64,000 nucleotides of DNA from positions 310,001-374,000 of the forward strand of contig JASENG010000002.1 of NCBI GenBank assembly GCA_030027265.1, read 5' to 3'. The DNA comes from Lysinibacillus fusiformis (GTDB taxonomy: Bacteria; Bacillota; Bacilli; Bacillales_A; Planococcaceae). Below are positions 8,875 to 17,156 of this stretch, in pieces. The stretch's first letter is position 1. Every line of letters starts with the position of its first letter. Both the position numbers and the translations under genes were made by a program. The notes under the pieces were generated by a model, which did no database searches, was not told the origin of the DNA, and worked only from the letters and a program-made list of their open reading frames with translations.

Positions 8875-10182
8875 CTACTTTGGTAGCTTAACAATAAAAG
8901 TTGTCCCTTTATTTTGGTTCTTCGTTACTTTAACAGTCCCTTTGTGCTTTTCGACGATCCATTGGGCGATGGATAAGCCTAAGCCTACTCCACCGGTTTC
9001 TCTGGATCTTGCTCTGTCTTCACGATAAAAACGTTCGAATATATATTGCATATTTTCTTCTTTTATACCAATCCCCGTATCGCTCACTTCTATGACTACG
9101 CGCTGATCCTCGGCATAGGTTTTTACACCGATGCTGTCATTTTCGCCAGTGTATTTTAAAGCATTATCAAGCAAAATTACCAATAGCTGATGCAGCCGTG
9201 TTTCGTCAGCTTTTACCGAAACCGGGCATTTTAAATTAAGCCAAAAATGCTTTTCCTGTGACTCAGCAATTTCCTGATAGGGCCCGCAAACATCCTTCAC
9301 CAAAGTATCCACATCAACATTCTCCATCATTAGCTCGGTTTCAGCGGAATCTGCTCTAGCCAGAGTCAGCAAGTCTGAAGTTAGCTTGGATAATCGGCGT
9401 GTTTCAGATAGACTCAAGGCAATGTTTTCAAACTTATCGGCTATTCTTTCTTGCGGCGCTCGAAGCAAAAGCTCCAATTTATTTTGAATAATCGTTAACG
9501 GTGTTCTCAGTTCGTGTGAAGCATTTTCCACAAACTCCGCCTGTTTATTCCAGGACAGAATGATTGGTTTCATCATCTTTTTAGATAAGAGGAAACTTGC
9601 GGATATCGAGAGAATGATGAAAATCACTGAACAAATCGTGACCAGTTTGACAAAATTGGAGATAATCGTTTGTTCTGCATCTACGTTAATCAATAGCTGT
9701 GTATAAGCAATCTCATCCTGATTATTCGTATCTTCAAAAAGAAGATAGCGGAAATCGTATTGATTATTGATGGTCATCATCGTGATTTCATCTATTTTGC
9801 TCTTATCGAGCGGATAATCCGTTAGATAATTTTCGTAAAAGATCGAACCGATTTCCCCTTCATTTACAATATTGCCGGCTGCGTCCCAATGAATGACCAC
9901 AATCCTTGGGTTCGGATTATCTCCCTTTTTATCATTTAAAGGAAAATCCTGATTTTCTTTTCCCGGCAGCGGCCTCATTTCTGCCCCTACATTCACATTA
10001 TCCGTAAGCCGCTCTTTAAATAACTCGAGATCTTTATCGGCCTGGGAGAATAACGTACTTTGCACCTGACCGAAAATGATGAAGCTAAAAATCGTAAAAA
10101 TCACCGTAAAAGCCAGTAAGTTCAGGAGCATGAACTTGAGTTGCTGCTTCCTGAAGATGGTTTTGCTAAACATTTTCTTCAC
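8875..10182 (-). CDS. Sensor histidine kinase
   Basis: 435 residues. A membrane segment at about 15-40, an extracytoplasmic sensor region of about 140 residues and a second membrane segment near 180-200 precede the phospho-acceptor box ASHELRTPLT (about residue 222). The catalytic domain has DNALKYT, SDTGIGI and GVGLGLSIAQ boxes in order. A HAMP domain is not obvious between the second membrane segment and the H box. The gene overlaps the end of the response-regulator gene by 17 bases, so the pair is cotranscribed and translationally coupled. The signal is unknown; context points to envelope or phosphate/polyphosphate status. Confidence 0.93.
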   Translation of the reverse strand: MKKMFSKTIFRKQQLKFMLLNLLAFTVIFTIFSFIIFGQVQSTLFSQADKDLELFKERLTDNVNVGAEMRPLPGKENQDFPLNDKKGDNPNPRIVVIHWDAAGNIVNEGEIGSIFYENYLTDYPLDKSKIDEITMMTINNQYDFRYLLFEDTNNQDEIAYTQLLINVDAEQTIISNFVKLVTICSVIFIILSISASFLLSKKMMKPIILSWNKQAEFVENASHELRTPLTIIQNKLELLLRAPQERIADKFENIALSLSETRRLSKLTSDLLTLARADSAETELMMENVDVDTLVKDVCGPYQEIAESQEKHFWLNLKCPVSVKADETRLHQLLVILLDNALKYTGENDSIGVKTYAEDQRVVIEVSDTGIGIKEENMQYIFERFYREDRARSRETGGVGLGLSIAQWIVEKHKGTVKVTKNQNKGTTFIVKLPK

Positions 10183-10852
10183 CGCTATCCGAAAGCATAT
10201 ACCCTAACCCGCGAAACGTTTTAATGTATTGGTCGTAGCCATATTTTTTAAGATTTTTCCGCAAATTGCTTGCGTACACTTCTACCACTGTCGTGGAGGT
10301 ATCGGATTCAAATCCCCAAATTCGATCAAAGATCTGCTCCTTTGTTAAAATCGCATTTTTATTATTAATTAAGTACTCTAGCAAATCGAATTGTTTTCCG
10401 TTTAGTTTCAAAATTTCCCCATTAAGCTCCGCGGTTTTATTTTTAATATTTAATTTGAGATCCTTAAAGGTAATAACATTCTCTTTTAATAATCCACCAG
10501 ATCTTCTGACCATTGCCTCCAGCCGAAGCAGCAGCTCTTCCCTATGAAATGGCTTCACTAAGTAATCGTCCGCGCCCACTTTGAATCCCTGGATCTTATC
10601 ATCTATGCCATCCTTTGCCGTGAGCATAATAACAGGAGTCGTAATATTTTGCTTTCGCAGGTTTTGGAGTACCTCATATCCGTTCATAGAGGGCAGCATA
10701 ATATCTAAAATAATGACGTCAAATATATTTTGCTCTGCTAGAAATAACCCCTCTTCTCCATCAAATGCCTGCTCTGGCTGAAACATTTCCCTTACCGTTT
10801 CACATATAGAATCCGAGAGATATTTGTCATCTTCAATAATTAATAACTTCAT
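10166..10852 (-). CDS. OmpR-family response regulator
   Basis: The ATG at 10852 follows GGGGGAGCAGAG; an in-frame ATG 27 bases earlier is less well placed. The product has a receiver domain with the acidic pair EDD near residue 7-9, phospho-acceptor Asp50 in VIILDIMLP, and the lysine in YLVKPF, followed by a winged-helix domain of the OmpR/PhoB class (LNGKQFDLLEYLI, TTVVEVYASNLRKNL, TFRGLGYML). It is the first gene of the two-component operon. The matching 11-bp repeat pairs at 8684-8705 and 10929-10950 are its likely binding sites. Confidence 0.93.
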   Translation of the reverse strand: MKLLIIEDDKYLSDSICETVREMFQPEQAFDGEEGLFLAEQNIFDVIILDIMLPSMNGYEVLQNLRKQNITTPVIMLTAKDGIDDKIQGFKVGADDYLVKPFHREELLLRLEAMVRRSGGLLKENVITFKDLKLNIKNKTAELNGEILKLNGKQFDLLEYLINNKNAILTKEQIFDRIWGFESDTSTTVVEVYASNLRKNLKKYGYDQYIKTFRGLGYMLSDSGEENV

Positions 10853-10928
10853 CTCTGCTCCCCCTTTTCTTTCGTTCATTTCTACGTTTGATTATATGTC
10901 CAAATTCTAGAAATGCAAATTTTAATTT

Positions 10929-10961
10929 TTTAAGGTTGATTTAAGGTTGGTCTTTAATAAT
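10929..10961 (+). promoter_or_regulatory. Response-regulator boxes and -10 before the DUF4353 gene
   Basis: TTTAAGGTTGA (10929-10939) and TTTAAGGTTGG (10940-10950) are consecutive 11-bp repeats followed by TCTT and the -10-like TAATAAT (10955-10961). The spacing is identical to that before the VTC operon. The start codon is 55 bases downstream. The site also lies about 75 bases upstream of the divergent regulator gene, so autoregulation is possible. Confidence 0.75.
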
Positions 10962-11015
10962 AGCTTCATAAGCAATCCAGCATTAAAAATGAGAAATAAA
11001 AAGGAGTTAATTTCA

Positions 11016-13286
11016 ATGAAAATAAAAAATTCTAAACTTATAAAAGTTGCGGCACCTCTTATGATAAGCAGCGCTCTATTATTTGCCTGTGATAATACCG
11101 AGGAGGACACTGTCTCTACAATTCCAGCCGTTGCCGAAGCAGAGAGCTTAAGTACGATCGGCAATCAAGAAATAGCCGATGTGATCAAAGATAAAGTTTC
11201 GTATTCCGATGAGGATTATTATACGGAGTGGAAAAATGCTACATCCATTAAATTGAATGGCGACAGTGCCAGCTTTGATGGGAACGGCGGTGTTGTCATT
11301 GATGGCAGTACGATTACCATTCGAACATCTGGTGTTTACGAAATCAGCGGCAAGCTGAATGATGGACAAATACTCGTGAATGCGGAGGATGAAGGAACGG
11401 TTCGACTAATCCTCAACGGCGTGGAAATCAACTCGTCGACGAGTGCACCAATCTTTGTAGAAAAAGCAGAAAAAACGATTGTGTCATTGGAAGATGGCAC
11501 AGAAAACATACTGAGTGATGGCGAAAGCTATGTTTATGAAAATTCAGATGACGATGAGCCAAATGCTGCCCTCTTCAGTAAAGATGATTTAACCATTAAT
11601 GGCGATGGTGCTTTAACAGTGAACGGGAATTACAATAACGGAATCGCCTCTAAAGACGAGTTAAGAATTACTGGCGGGACAATCCAAGTCAACGCAAAAG
11701 ACGACGGGTTAATGGGTCGGGATCTCGTAGCCGTAAAAGATGGTGATATCAGTATTACAGCTGGTGGAGATGGCATCAAATCCACAAATGATAAGGATGC
11801 TTCAAAAGCAATTATCGCCATTGAAGGCGGTACCTTTGACATTGAATCAGCCAACGATGGCATTCAAGCAGAGACTTCACTGCTAATCGCTGATGGAGAA
11901 TTTACGATTACTTCCGGTGGAGGAAGCCCGGAAACAATAGAAACAAATAAAAATAATATGATGCCTGGCATGCCTAGTGAAACAGGAACAAGTACAAGCA
12001 CGGAAACGGGATCCGAAAGCACGAAAGGCCTTAAAGCAGCTGAAGAGATAGCTATTGGCGGCGGCAGCTTCAAGATTGATTCTTTAGATGATGCCGTTCA
12101 TAGTAATAATTCCATTACCATCACTGGCGGTGACTTGGAAGTAGCTACCGGGGACGATGGAATCCATGCCGACACTTCTATTTTAACTAAAGGCGGCACA
12201 ATCAATGTTGCAAAGAGTTATGAAGGTGTAGAAAGTAAAAGCATCACAATAGCTGATGGAGAAATTCACGTAAATGCGACAGATGATGGCATTAATATTG
12301 GTGGCGGTCAAGACGGGTCAGGCCTCGACTTTGCAGCAACAGAAAATGCGGAAGAAAATGTCCTTTCCATCAACGGGGGCTATGTTTATGTCAATGCAAT
12401 GGGAGACGGCCTTGATTCCAACGGTTCGATTTCTATGACAGACGGAACAGTCATCGTTAGCGGTCCAACGAATAATAATAACGGTGCTTTAGACTATGAC
12501 CAAAGCTTTAATATTGATGGTGGACTCCTTATCGCGACTGGAAGCGCCGGCATGGCAATGGCTACTTCAGAAGAATCATCTCAAAGCTCTATTATGATGA
12601 CATTCACTGAAGCACAAAAAGCAGGAACCGTGCTTCAGCTTGAAGATAGCAAAGGAACTTCAATCGTGACATTTGCACCAGATAAAGATTACCAATCAGT
12701 AGTCATCAGTTCTCCAGATTTGGCGATGGATGCGTCCTATACACTTTCTTCAGGGGGAACTTCAACTGGCTCTGAAACGGATGGACTATATCAGGATGGA
12801 AACTATCAAGATGCTGCTAATACAGTCGAATTCACGATTTCTGACTCTGTGACATGGCTAAATGAATCAGGCGTAACAGAGCAAGCTGCTTCTGGGCAGT
12901 TCGGTATGGGGGGACCTGGTAACGCAGGCGGAACTCCAGGCGGAAATCGTGGCGATATGTTTGCAGACTTGGACGATGAAACGAAGGAAAAAGCCGAAAG
13001 CATCATGGAGCAGCAACAAAATGGTACGATTACACAAGAACAAGCCCAAGCACAACTGGCTGAACTTGGCGTGGAGCTTCCAACTGGCGGACCTGGCGGC
13101 ACAGGAGGTAATCGCGGCGATATGTTCGGGGATTTAGATGATGAAACACGAGAAATAGTTCAAAGCATCATGGAACAACAGCGAAATGGCACGATTTCAC
13201 AGGAAGAAGCCCAAGCACAACTAAATGAGCTTGGCGTGGAGCTTCCATTTGGCGGACAAATGGAAGAACCAGTACAACCTGAATAA
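11016..13286 (+). CDS. DUF4353 carbohydrate-binding-like lipoprotein
   Basis: The ATG at 11016 follows AAGGAG and gives 756 residues; an upstream in-frame ATG lacks a ribosome site. A basic N-terminus, hydrophobic core and SALLFACDN look like a lipoprotein signal. The body is a long right-handed repeat of glycine/aspartate-rich strands (GDGIKSTND, NDGIQAETS, DDAVHSNNS, DDGIHADTS, GDGLDSNGS), the pattern of DUF4353 proteins, often annotated as carbohydrate-binding. Near the C-terminus a 55-residue unit starting GGNRGDMF is present twice, carrying DLDDET and acidic/glutamine-rich helices. It is divergent from the regulator and shares its promoter architecture with the VTC operon, so it is probably a surface partner of that system. 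Confidence 0.85.
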   Translation: MKIKNSKLIKVAAPLMISSALLFACDNTEEDTVSTIPAVAEAESLSTIGNQEIADVIKDKVSYSDEDYYTEWKNATSIKLNGDSASFDGNGGVVIDGSTITIRTSGVYEISGKLNDGQILVNAEDEGTVRLILNGVEINSSTSAPIFVEKAEKTIVSLEDGTENILSDGESYVYENSDDDEPNAALFSKDDLTINGDGALTVNGNYNNGIASKDELRITGGTIQVNAKDDGLMGRDLVAVKDGDISITAGGDGIKSTNDKDASKAIIAIEGGTFDIESANDGIQAETSLLIADGEFTITSGGGSPETIETNKNNMMPGMPSETGTSTSTETGSESTKGLKAAEEIAIGGGSFKIDSLDDAVHSNNSITITGGDLEVATGDDGIHADTSILTKGGTINVAKSYEGVESKSITIADGEIHVNATDDGINIGGGQDGSGLDFAATENAEENVLSINGGYVYVNAMGDGLDSNGSISMTDGTVIVSGPTNNNNGALDYDQSFNIDGGLLIATGSAGMAMATSEESSQSSIMMTFTEAQKAGTVLQLEDSKGTSIVTFAPDKDYQSVVISSPDLAMDASYTLSSGGTSTGSETDGLYQDGNYQDAANTVEFTISDSVTWLNESGVTEQAASGQFGMGGPGNAGGTPGGNRGDMFADLDDETKEKAESIMEQQQNGTITQEQAQAQLAELGVELPTGGPGGTGGNRGDMFGDLDDETREIVQSIMEQQRNGTISQEEAQAQLNELGVELPFGGQMEEPVQPE

Positions 13287-13333
13287 AATAGCTTTACCGC
13301 TAGCCCCCTTTCTCAATAATCAGCTAAAAGTTA

Positions 13334-13342
13334 TGCTATACT
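13334..13342 (+). promoter_or_regulatory. Extended -10 promoter of the 122-residue membrane protein
   Basis: TGCTATACT is a consensus-like extended -10 element. It places transcription initiation near 13349, directly before AAAGGGGG, so an ATG at 13333 would not be in the message. Confidence 0.5.
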
Positions 13343-13362
13343 TTACCAAAGGGGGTCATCTT

Positions 13363-13731
13363 ATTAAATTTTTTAAATCTTTCGACTCGCTATTTATTTT
13401 GGCTATTACACTTTTATTCGTTTATGACTACTTCCCGAACGTCCCTTTCGCTGATGCGATTCCAAAAGGAGTGCTAGTTCTTCTTATTTTAGGAGCACTC
13501 TTATTCAGGTTTGTTTTCAAAAAGAACACTCCTAATGACCTAAAAACGAACTTTAAATGGCAAGTGGTCTTGATTTTATACATACTAATTTTAATGGTAG
13601 TATTCCCTCTTCTAGGTGGCGAATCAGCTTCGGGGATTGCTTTTGATAATGAGTTTGTTTGGGTGATTGTGTTCATTTCCATATTTGATATTTATTCGCA
13701 ATGGAAGAGAGCGAAACGTTCAGAAGCTTAG
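13363..13731 (+). CDS. Small membrane protein, probable ATT start
   Basis: The open frame also includes an ATG at 13333, but that codon has no ribosome site and overlaps the extended -10 element. AAAGGGGG at 13348-13355 lies exactly 7 bases before an ATT at 13363, which suggests non-canonical initiation; the product would open (M)KFFKSFDSLFILA after the initiator. The 122 residues contain about three to four membrane segments (roughly 10-25, 35-55, 65-85 and 95-115) and end in a basic tail. I do not recognise a family. It follows the DUF4353 gene by 76 bases but has its own promoter and terminator. Confidence 0.65.
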   Translation: MKFFKSFDSLFILAITLLFVYDYFPNVPFADAIPKGVLVLLILGALLFRFVFKKNTPNDLKTNFKWQVVLILYILILMVVFPLLGGESASGIAFDNEFVWVIVFISIFDIYSQWKRAKRSEA

Positions 13732-13734
13732 TAT

Positions 13735-13769
13735 AAAAGCGTATTCGCTATTATAAACGGATACGCTTT
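13735..13769 (+). terminator. Bidirectional terminator
   Basis: AAAGCGTAT pairs with ATACGCTTT, with flanking A and T runs, between convergent genes ending at 13731 and 13777. Confidence 0.7.
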
Positions 13770-13776
13770 AATTAAC

Positions 13777-14301
13777 CTAAATTTCCTTCATTATATATTC
13801 CATAACTTCTTCAATATATGTATCCAGAGCTTTGCTGCTATCTACCATTAAGTACGGATAATTTTCGGGTTTTTTGCTATTTTTGATTGTGTATTGAAAA
13901 GCCTCTCTGGACGCGACTTCTTTTATTTGACTTATTTTGCTTTGGCGATTTTTCAAGCGGAAATTTACTTCTTCAAAATCATCCAAGCAGCATTCCACAT
14001 ACTTATATTTCACATTCCATTTCTTTGCTAAAGCCGTACCTTTAATAATCATTTCATCGTACAAACAAGGGCTATCAAATATTACATTTTTCCCTTGTGA
14101 CAAGTAAAAATCAATGAAGGCCCAATCAACATTGTAGGAAATCTTGCCTGAAAGCTTTGCATCCAGCCCTTGTGCAGTTTCCAAAACAGCTGTTTTCGAA
14201 ACATCATGATCCACAATAACGGCTCCTGTTCTTCTCGCCATTTCACAAGCCAGCGTAGATTTTCCCGAGCCTGGAAACCCCGACATTTGAACAAAAAACA
14301 T
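13777..14301 (-). CDS. P-loop nucleotide kinase-like ATPase
   Basis: 174 residues with a Walker A motif GFPGSGKST at residues 7-15 and an early VDHD acidic segment, then a lid-like region rich in R and K (FRLKNRQSKISQ). This is the layout of AAA_33/zeta-toxin-like small kinases in Bacillales, which phosphorylate small molecules, but the substrate is unknown. A C-terminal DTYIEEVMEYI helix closes the protein. It sits downstream of the pyrophosphohydrolase gene on the same strand, with a 42-base gap. No antitoxin candidate is visible, so I do not call it a toxin. Confidence 0.75.
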   Translation of the reverse strand: MFFVQMSGFPGSGKSTLACEMARRTGAVIVDHDVSKTAVLETAQGLDAKLSGKISYNVDWAFIDFYLSQGKNVIFDSPCLYDEMIIKGTALAKKWNVKYKYVECCLDDFEEVNFRLKNRQSKISQIKEVASREAFQYTIKNSKKPENYPYLMVDSSKALDTYIEEVMEYIMKEI

Positions 14302-14343
14302 TTAAATCACTCCCTATGTACAATTAGGTGACCAAACTACAAA

Positions 14344-14664
14344 CTATTTTTTGCTTATCAAAAAATACTTACGATCAAATCCGCCGCGCACTTCAAGCTT
14401 CTTCCGGCGAATCTTTTCGATATCAGCCATACTGACATGATGCGTTTTTGCTAATGAATGAACGACCTCCAAAATATCGGCCAACTCTTCAATCGCATTT
14501 TCATCATTTGTAGACGTTAGATACTCTGTAACTTCTTCTTGGAGTTTTTTCCTCAGCTCAACTGCAAATGTTTCCGGATCCAATACAGCAAACTCGCAAA
14601 TTTCCCCATTACCTTCAATGATTTGAGGGATTTTATCTCGAACAAGCTTATTAAAAATAACCAT
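14344..14664 (-). CDS. MazG-like nucleoside triphosphate pyrophosphohydrolase
   Basis: 106 residues starting MVIFNKLVRDKIPQII from the second ATG of ATGATG; AGGAGG is 5 bases ahead. The NKLVRDKIP opening and the helices ELRKKLQEEVTEYL and AIEELADILEVVHSLA, with paired E..E and E..D metal ligands, are those of the all-alpha NTP pyrophosphohydrolase (MazG/HisE-like) family. It would hydrolyse an (d)NTP to the monophosphate and pyrophosphate; the natural substrate is not known. Its start overlaps the stop of the upstream membrane gene, so the two are coupled. Confidence 0.85.
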   Translation of the reverse strand: MVIFNKLVRDKIPQIIEGNGEICEFAVLDPETFAVELRKKLQEEVTEYLTSTNDENAIEELADILEVVHSLAKTHHVSMADIEKIRRKKLEVRGGFDRKYFLISKK

Positions 14665-15347
14665 CATTTCCTCCTGACTATTCCCTTATCTCCCGCATCT
14701 AACGACGGCCGCTGAGACGATTTATCTAATAAAGTATAATCGTATGTTTTGGATATTGAGATTGAATGCTTTTCAGCAAAATGGTTTAAAACTGGACAAA
14801 CAGTTGCCGGTTTAAAATTAATGATACGGATGTTGAATCCGCTTTCGACTTTTACAATCGCACCCTTCCCGGCCCAGCCAGTTCGGATAAATTTTATATG
14901 CTTGATTTCATCAGGATGTACTCTTCTTTTATAAAACGGGATTGTAAAGAGCATAATTTCATAGGCAAGAATTTTTTCTTCGATATAGAATTTGTATTTA
15001 AAAAAAGCGAGTGAAATCATTGCTGCTATTACAATGATTCGTATAAATAAGGTCTCTATTTCTAACCCTTCAACCTTGATTGCTGTACTCAATGCCATTA
15101 TAAAAGTTAGGACAATCATTGGTGCATACGGTGCGGAAGCGATGTAGTTAAATTTCATTTCCTTATTTGTTCTTCCTTTCACCTCCTGGACACTTATCAA
15201 AACGATTGCGCCTACTAGACTTATTATTGCCATGATATAAAGATATTCCCAGTCGAATTCTCCCTTTATTAATAGGCTCATTAAAAGCTGGATGGCGATT
15301 GCTGGCAACAAAAAAATCATGCAAATAGTTCCTGCCTGTTTGAGCAC
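14664..15347 (-). CDS. Membrane protein of unknown function
   Basis: AAGGAGG followed by GATAAA places the start at a GTG at 15347, giving 227 residues; an ATG at 15380 lacks a ribosome site. Four membrane segments fall in the first 125 residues, followed by a basic, beta-rich cytosolic domain (FYKRRVHPDEIKHIKFIRTG, VKVESGFNIRIINFKP) that resembles the bacterial PH-like domains seen behind membrane helices. The C-terminus is hydrophilic. I do not assign a function. It is the first gene of a two-gene unit with the pyrophosphohydrolase. Confidence 0.75.
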   Translation of the reverse strand: MLKQAGTICMIFLLPAIAIQLLMSLLIKGEFDWEYLYIMAIISLVGAIVLISVQEVKGRTNKEMKFNYIASAPYAPMIVLTFIMALSTAIKVEGLEIETLFIRIIVIAAMISLAFFKYKFYIEEKILAYEIMLFTIPFYKRRVHPDEIKHIKFIRTGWAGKGAIVKVESGFNIRIINFKPATVCPVLNHFAEKHSISISKTYDYTLLDKSSQRPSLDAGDKGIVRRK

Positions 15348-15499
15348 TTTATCCCTCCTTATCAGCGCTTGAAATAACATTTTTTTACTATTTTACCATT
15401 TATAAAGCGATATTCATTTAGAAATTATATTTTAAGCTTTATGAAGTTATTTTATTGGGCATATTAAACCTATCTAATCTCAAAAATAGGAGCGACACT

Positions 15500-15811
15500 A
15501 TGCCACGAAAGTCATCACAAACAAATGAAGAGGAAACAAATGAAAATAATGTAGAAGCACCAAATAATCTGCAAAGTGAAGTGGATAATCTTACACGCAT
15601 GTTAGCAGCAGTTTTAGATTATTTAGCTGATGAGGAAAATGAAGAAATCGATATCGAATACCTTTTTGACCAAACGGAAGGTCTGCGAGAATGGCGCAAA
15701 ACCTATCAGGAAAGAAATAGGAAGCTGATTGAAGATGAAATCAAAAAATCCCTTGGTGAATTGTCATTCGAGGAGCTGCAAAGGATTCGGGAGCAGATAA
15801 AAGAAAAATAG
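15500..15811 (+). CDS. Acidic helical hypothetical protein
   Basis: The ATG at 15500 follows AGGAGCGACACT and gives 103 residues starting MPRKSSQTNEEE. After a low-complexity acidic N-terminus come two amphipathic helices (about residues 24-45 and 60-100, the latter REWRKTYQERNRKLIEDEIK). No membrane segment or catalytic motif is visible, and I do not recognise a family; small acidic coiled-coil proteins like this are common in Bacillales. Confidence 0.65.
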   Translation: MPRKSSQTNEEETNENNVEAPNNLQSEVDNLTRMLAAVLDYLADEENEEIDIEYLFDQTEGLREWRKTYQERNRKLIEDEIKKSLGELSFEELQRIREQIKEK

Positions 15812-15831
15812 GCGCCACTCCACTCCCGATA

Positions 15832-16200
15832 TTAATCTTGCTTTGAAGTATCCAAGTACAGGAAAACGCTTTGTTTTAAATATGTATATTGCTTGTCATT
15901 GGTATCCAAAAATGCTTCCTCTCGATTTGATGGAAAGTCCATATAGTGAATCGATTCTTTAAATTGACTCGCTGTGAAATCACATCTGATGCCATTAATA
16001 AAGTTATAGAAATGCCACCCATCCGGGAGTTTCGTTTTCGAAATTTCTCCCCCCAATAAATCATTTACTACCAATGAGGTTACACCGCATTGTCCCATTG
16101 CCGGATTTTCTATGCTCCATTTAGAACTTGATTCCAAGGACCATGAGAAAGATAAAGCTTTATGAATTCTATCTGTTTGTATTTTGAAATTATTCTTCAA
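15832..16200 (-). CDS. YunG-like protein
   Basis: The core FSWSLESSSKWS, ENPAMGQCGVTSLVV, DGWHFYNFINGIRCDFT and SQFKES is that of the YunG family of Bacillus, proteins of about 115 residues with a conserved cysteine (GQCGVT) and histidine. I chose a TTG at 16200 behind GAAAGAGTGA because it gives the family length (122 residues); an ATG at 16314 would add 38 residues, overlap the upstream gene and lack a ribosome site. The Cys-His-Asp-like arrangement recalls cysteine peptidase/transglutaminase folds, but the function is unknown. Confidence 0.7.
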   Translation of the reverse strand: MKNNFKIQTDRIHKALSFSWSLESSSKWSIENPAMGQCGVTSLVVNDLLGGEISKTKLPDGWHFYNFINGIRCDFTASQFKESIHYMDFPSNREEAFLDTNDKQYTYLKQSVFLYLDTSKQD

Positions 16201-16285
16201 ATCAATCACTCTTTCGAAAAAATTTAAATATTTGGAGCACCATTCTTTTCTACAATTTTTTGAATCCAATTTAATAATAGGGCTT

Positions 16286-16663
16286 TCAAAATCCAGGAAT
16301 TTGAACAAGCACATAATTTATAGTCCACATTTGAGTAGTGGCGATTAAAGTTTCACCGCCTTTTTCAAAGAACAAGCCCGCCCCATCTTTTTCTTTAAAC
16401 ACCCAGCCTTTTGCCGTTACTAGCTGTTTGATATTCTCATCAGCAATTATTATGCCTTTATTTTCAGTTTTAGTTATAAACCACAGAACGTTTCCTTCTT
16501 CTGCAATTTGAACAATTTTACGATCCGATTCACTTAATCGATCAATGGCCTCTTTTGGAGAGACTCCCGTTATGGGCAAAGGTGGGTAGTATAATTTATT
16601 TGCAAATACATATACAGCAATGATTGCGATTAGCGCACCAAATAAAAGCAATATTTTCTTCAT
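16286..16663 (-). CDS. Signal-anchored hypothetical protein
   Basis: 125 residues starting MKKILLLFGALIAI with an N-terminal membrane anchor to about residue 20, then a compact domain (SPKEAIDRLSESDRKI, ITKTENKGIIIADE, GWVFKEKDGAGLFFEKG). The ribosome site is AGGAGGG. The C-terminus is hydrophobic and ends VLVQIPGF. It precedes the YunG-like gene on the same strand and they may be cotranscribed. I do not recognise the family. Confidence 0.7.
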   Translation of the reverse strand: MKKILLLFGALIAIIAVYVFANKLYYPPLPITGVSPKEAIDRLSESDRKIVQIAEEGNVLWFITKTENKGIIIADENIKQLVTAKGWVFKEKDGAGLFFEKGGETLIATTQMWTINYVLVQIPGF

Positions 16664-16700
16664 TTAAACTCCCTCCTATTTGGTTTAAATGTGTTCGAAG

Positions 16701-17130
16701 AATAAAGGGAATGCTTCCGTTTAAATCAAAGAATTCCTAGATTTCAGCTAAATTAAAAGGAATTTTTCCGGTTATATTGCCCAACTCCCCGTATTTCAGC
16801 TTATTTTGAGCAGTTAACCGGAAATTCTTCTCTTATATCCGCTTCTTAAGCTTCTATTCTTTACATTAGACGGAAATTCTCCGCTTAATAAACTAGGGGT
16901 GAAATTCGAGTGATTTTCTAACCCTACCCCATTCGGGCTATTTGTAAATAAAGGGAATGCTTCCGTTTAAATCAAAGAATTCCTAGATTCCAGCTAAATT
17001 AAAAGAAATTTTTCCGGTTATATTGCCCAACTCCCCGCATTTCAGCTTATTTTGAGCAGTTAACCGGAAATTCTTCGCTTATATCCGCTTCTTAAGCTTC
17101 TATTCTTTACATTAGACGGAAATTCTCCGC
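16701..17130. repeat. Two 184-bp direct repeats made of GGAA/TTCC modules
   Basis: 16701-16884 and 16947-17130 are the same 184 bases with about four substitutions and no indel, 246 bases apart. Each copy holds four imperfect palindromic motifs about 50 bases apart (for example AACCGGAAATTCTTC and AGACGGAAATTCTCCGC, each running into a TTA-rich end). The same module appears in other intergenic regions of this window. No coding capacity is evident; the block fills the gap between 16664 and 17156. Confidence 0.9.
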
Positions 17131-17156
17131 CTATCTACATGAAAATTAACCATGAT

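Noticed and set aside
13777-14301. Zeta-toxin-like kinase as part of a toxin-antitoxin pair
   Set aside because: No small antitoxin gene is adjacent and the neighbour is a pyrophosphohydrolase.
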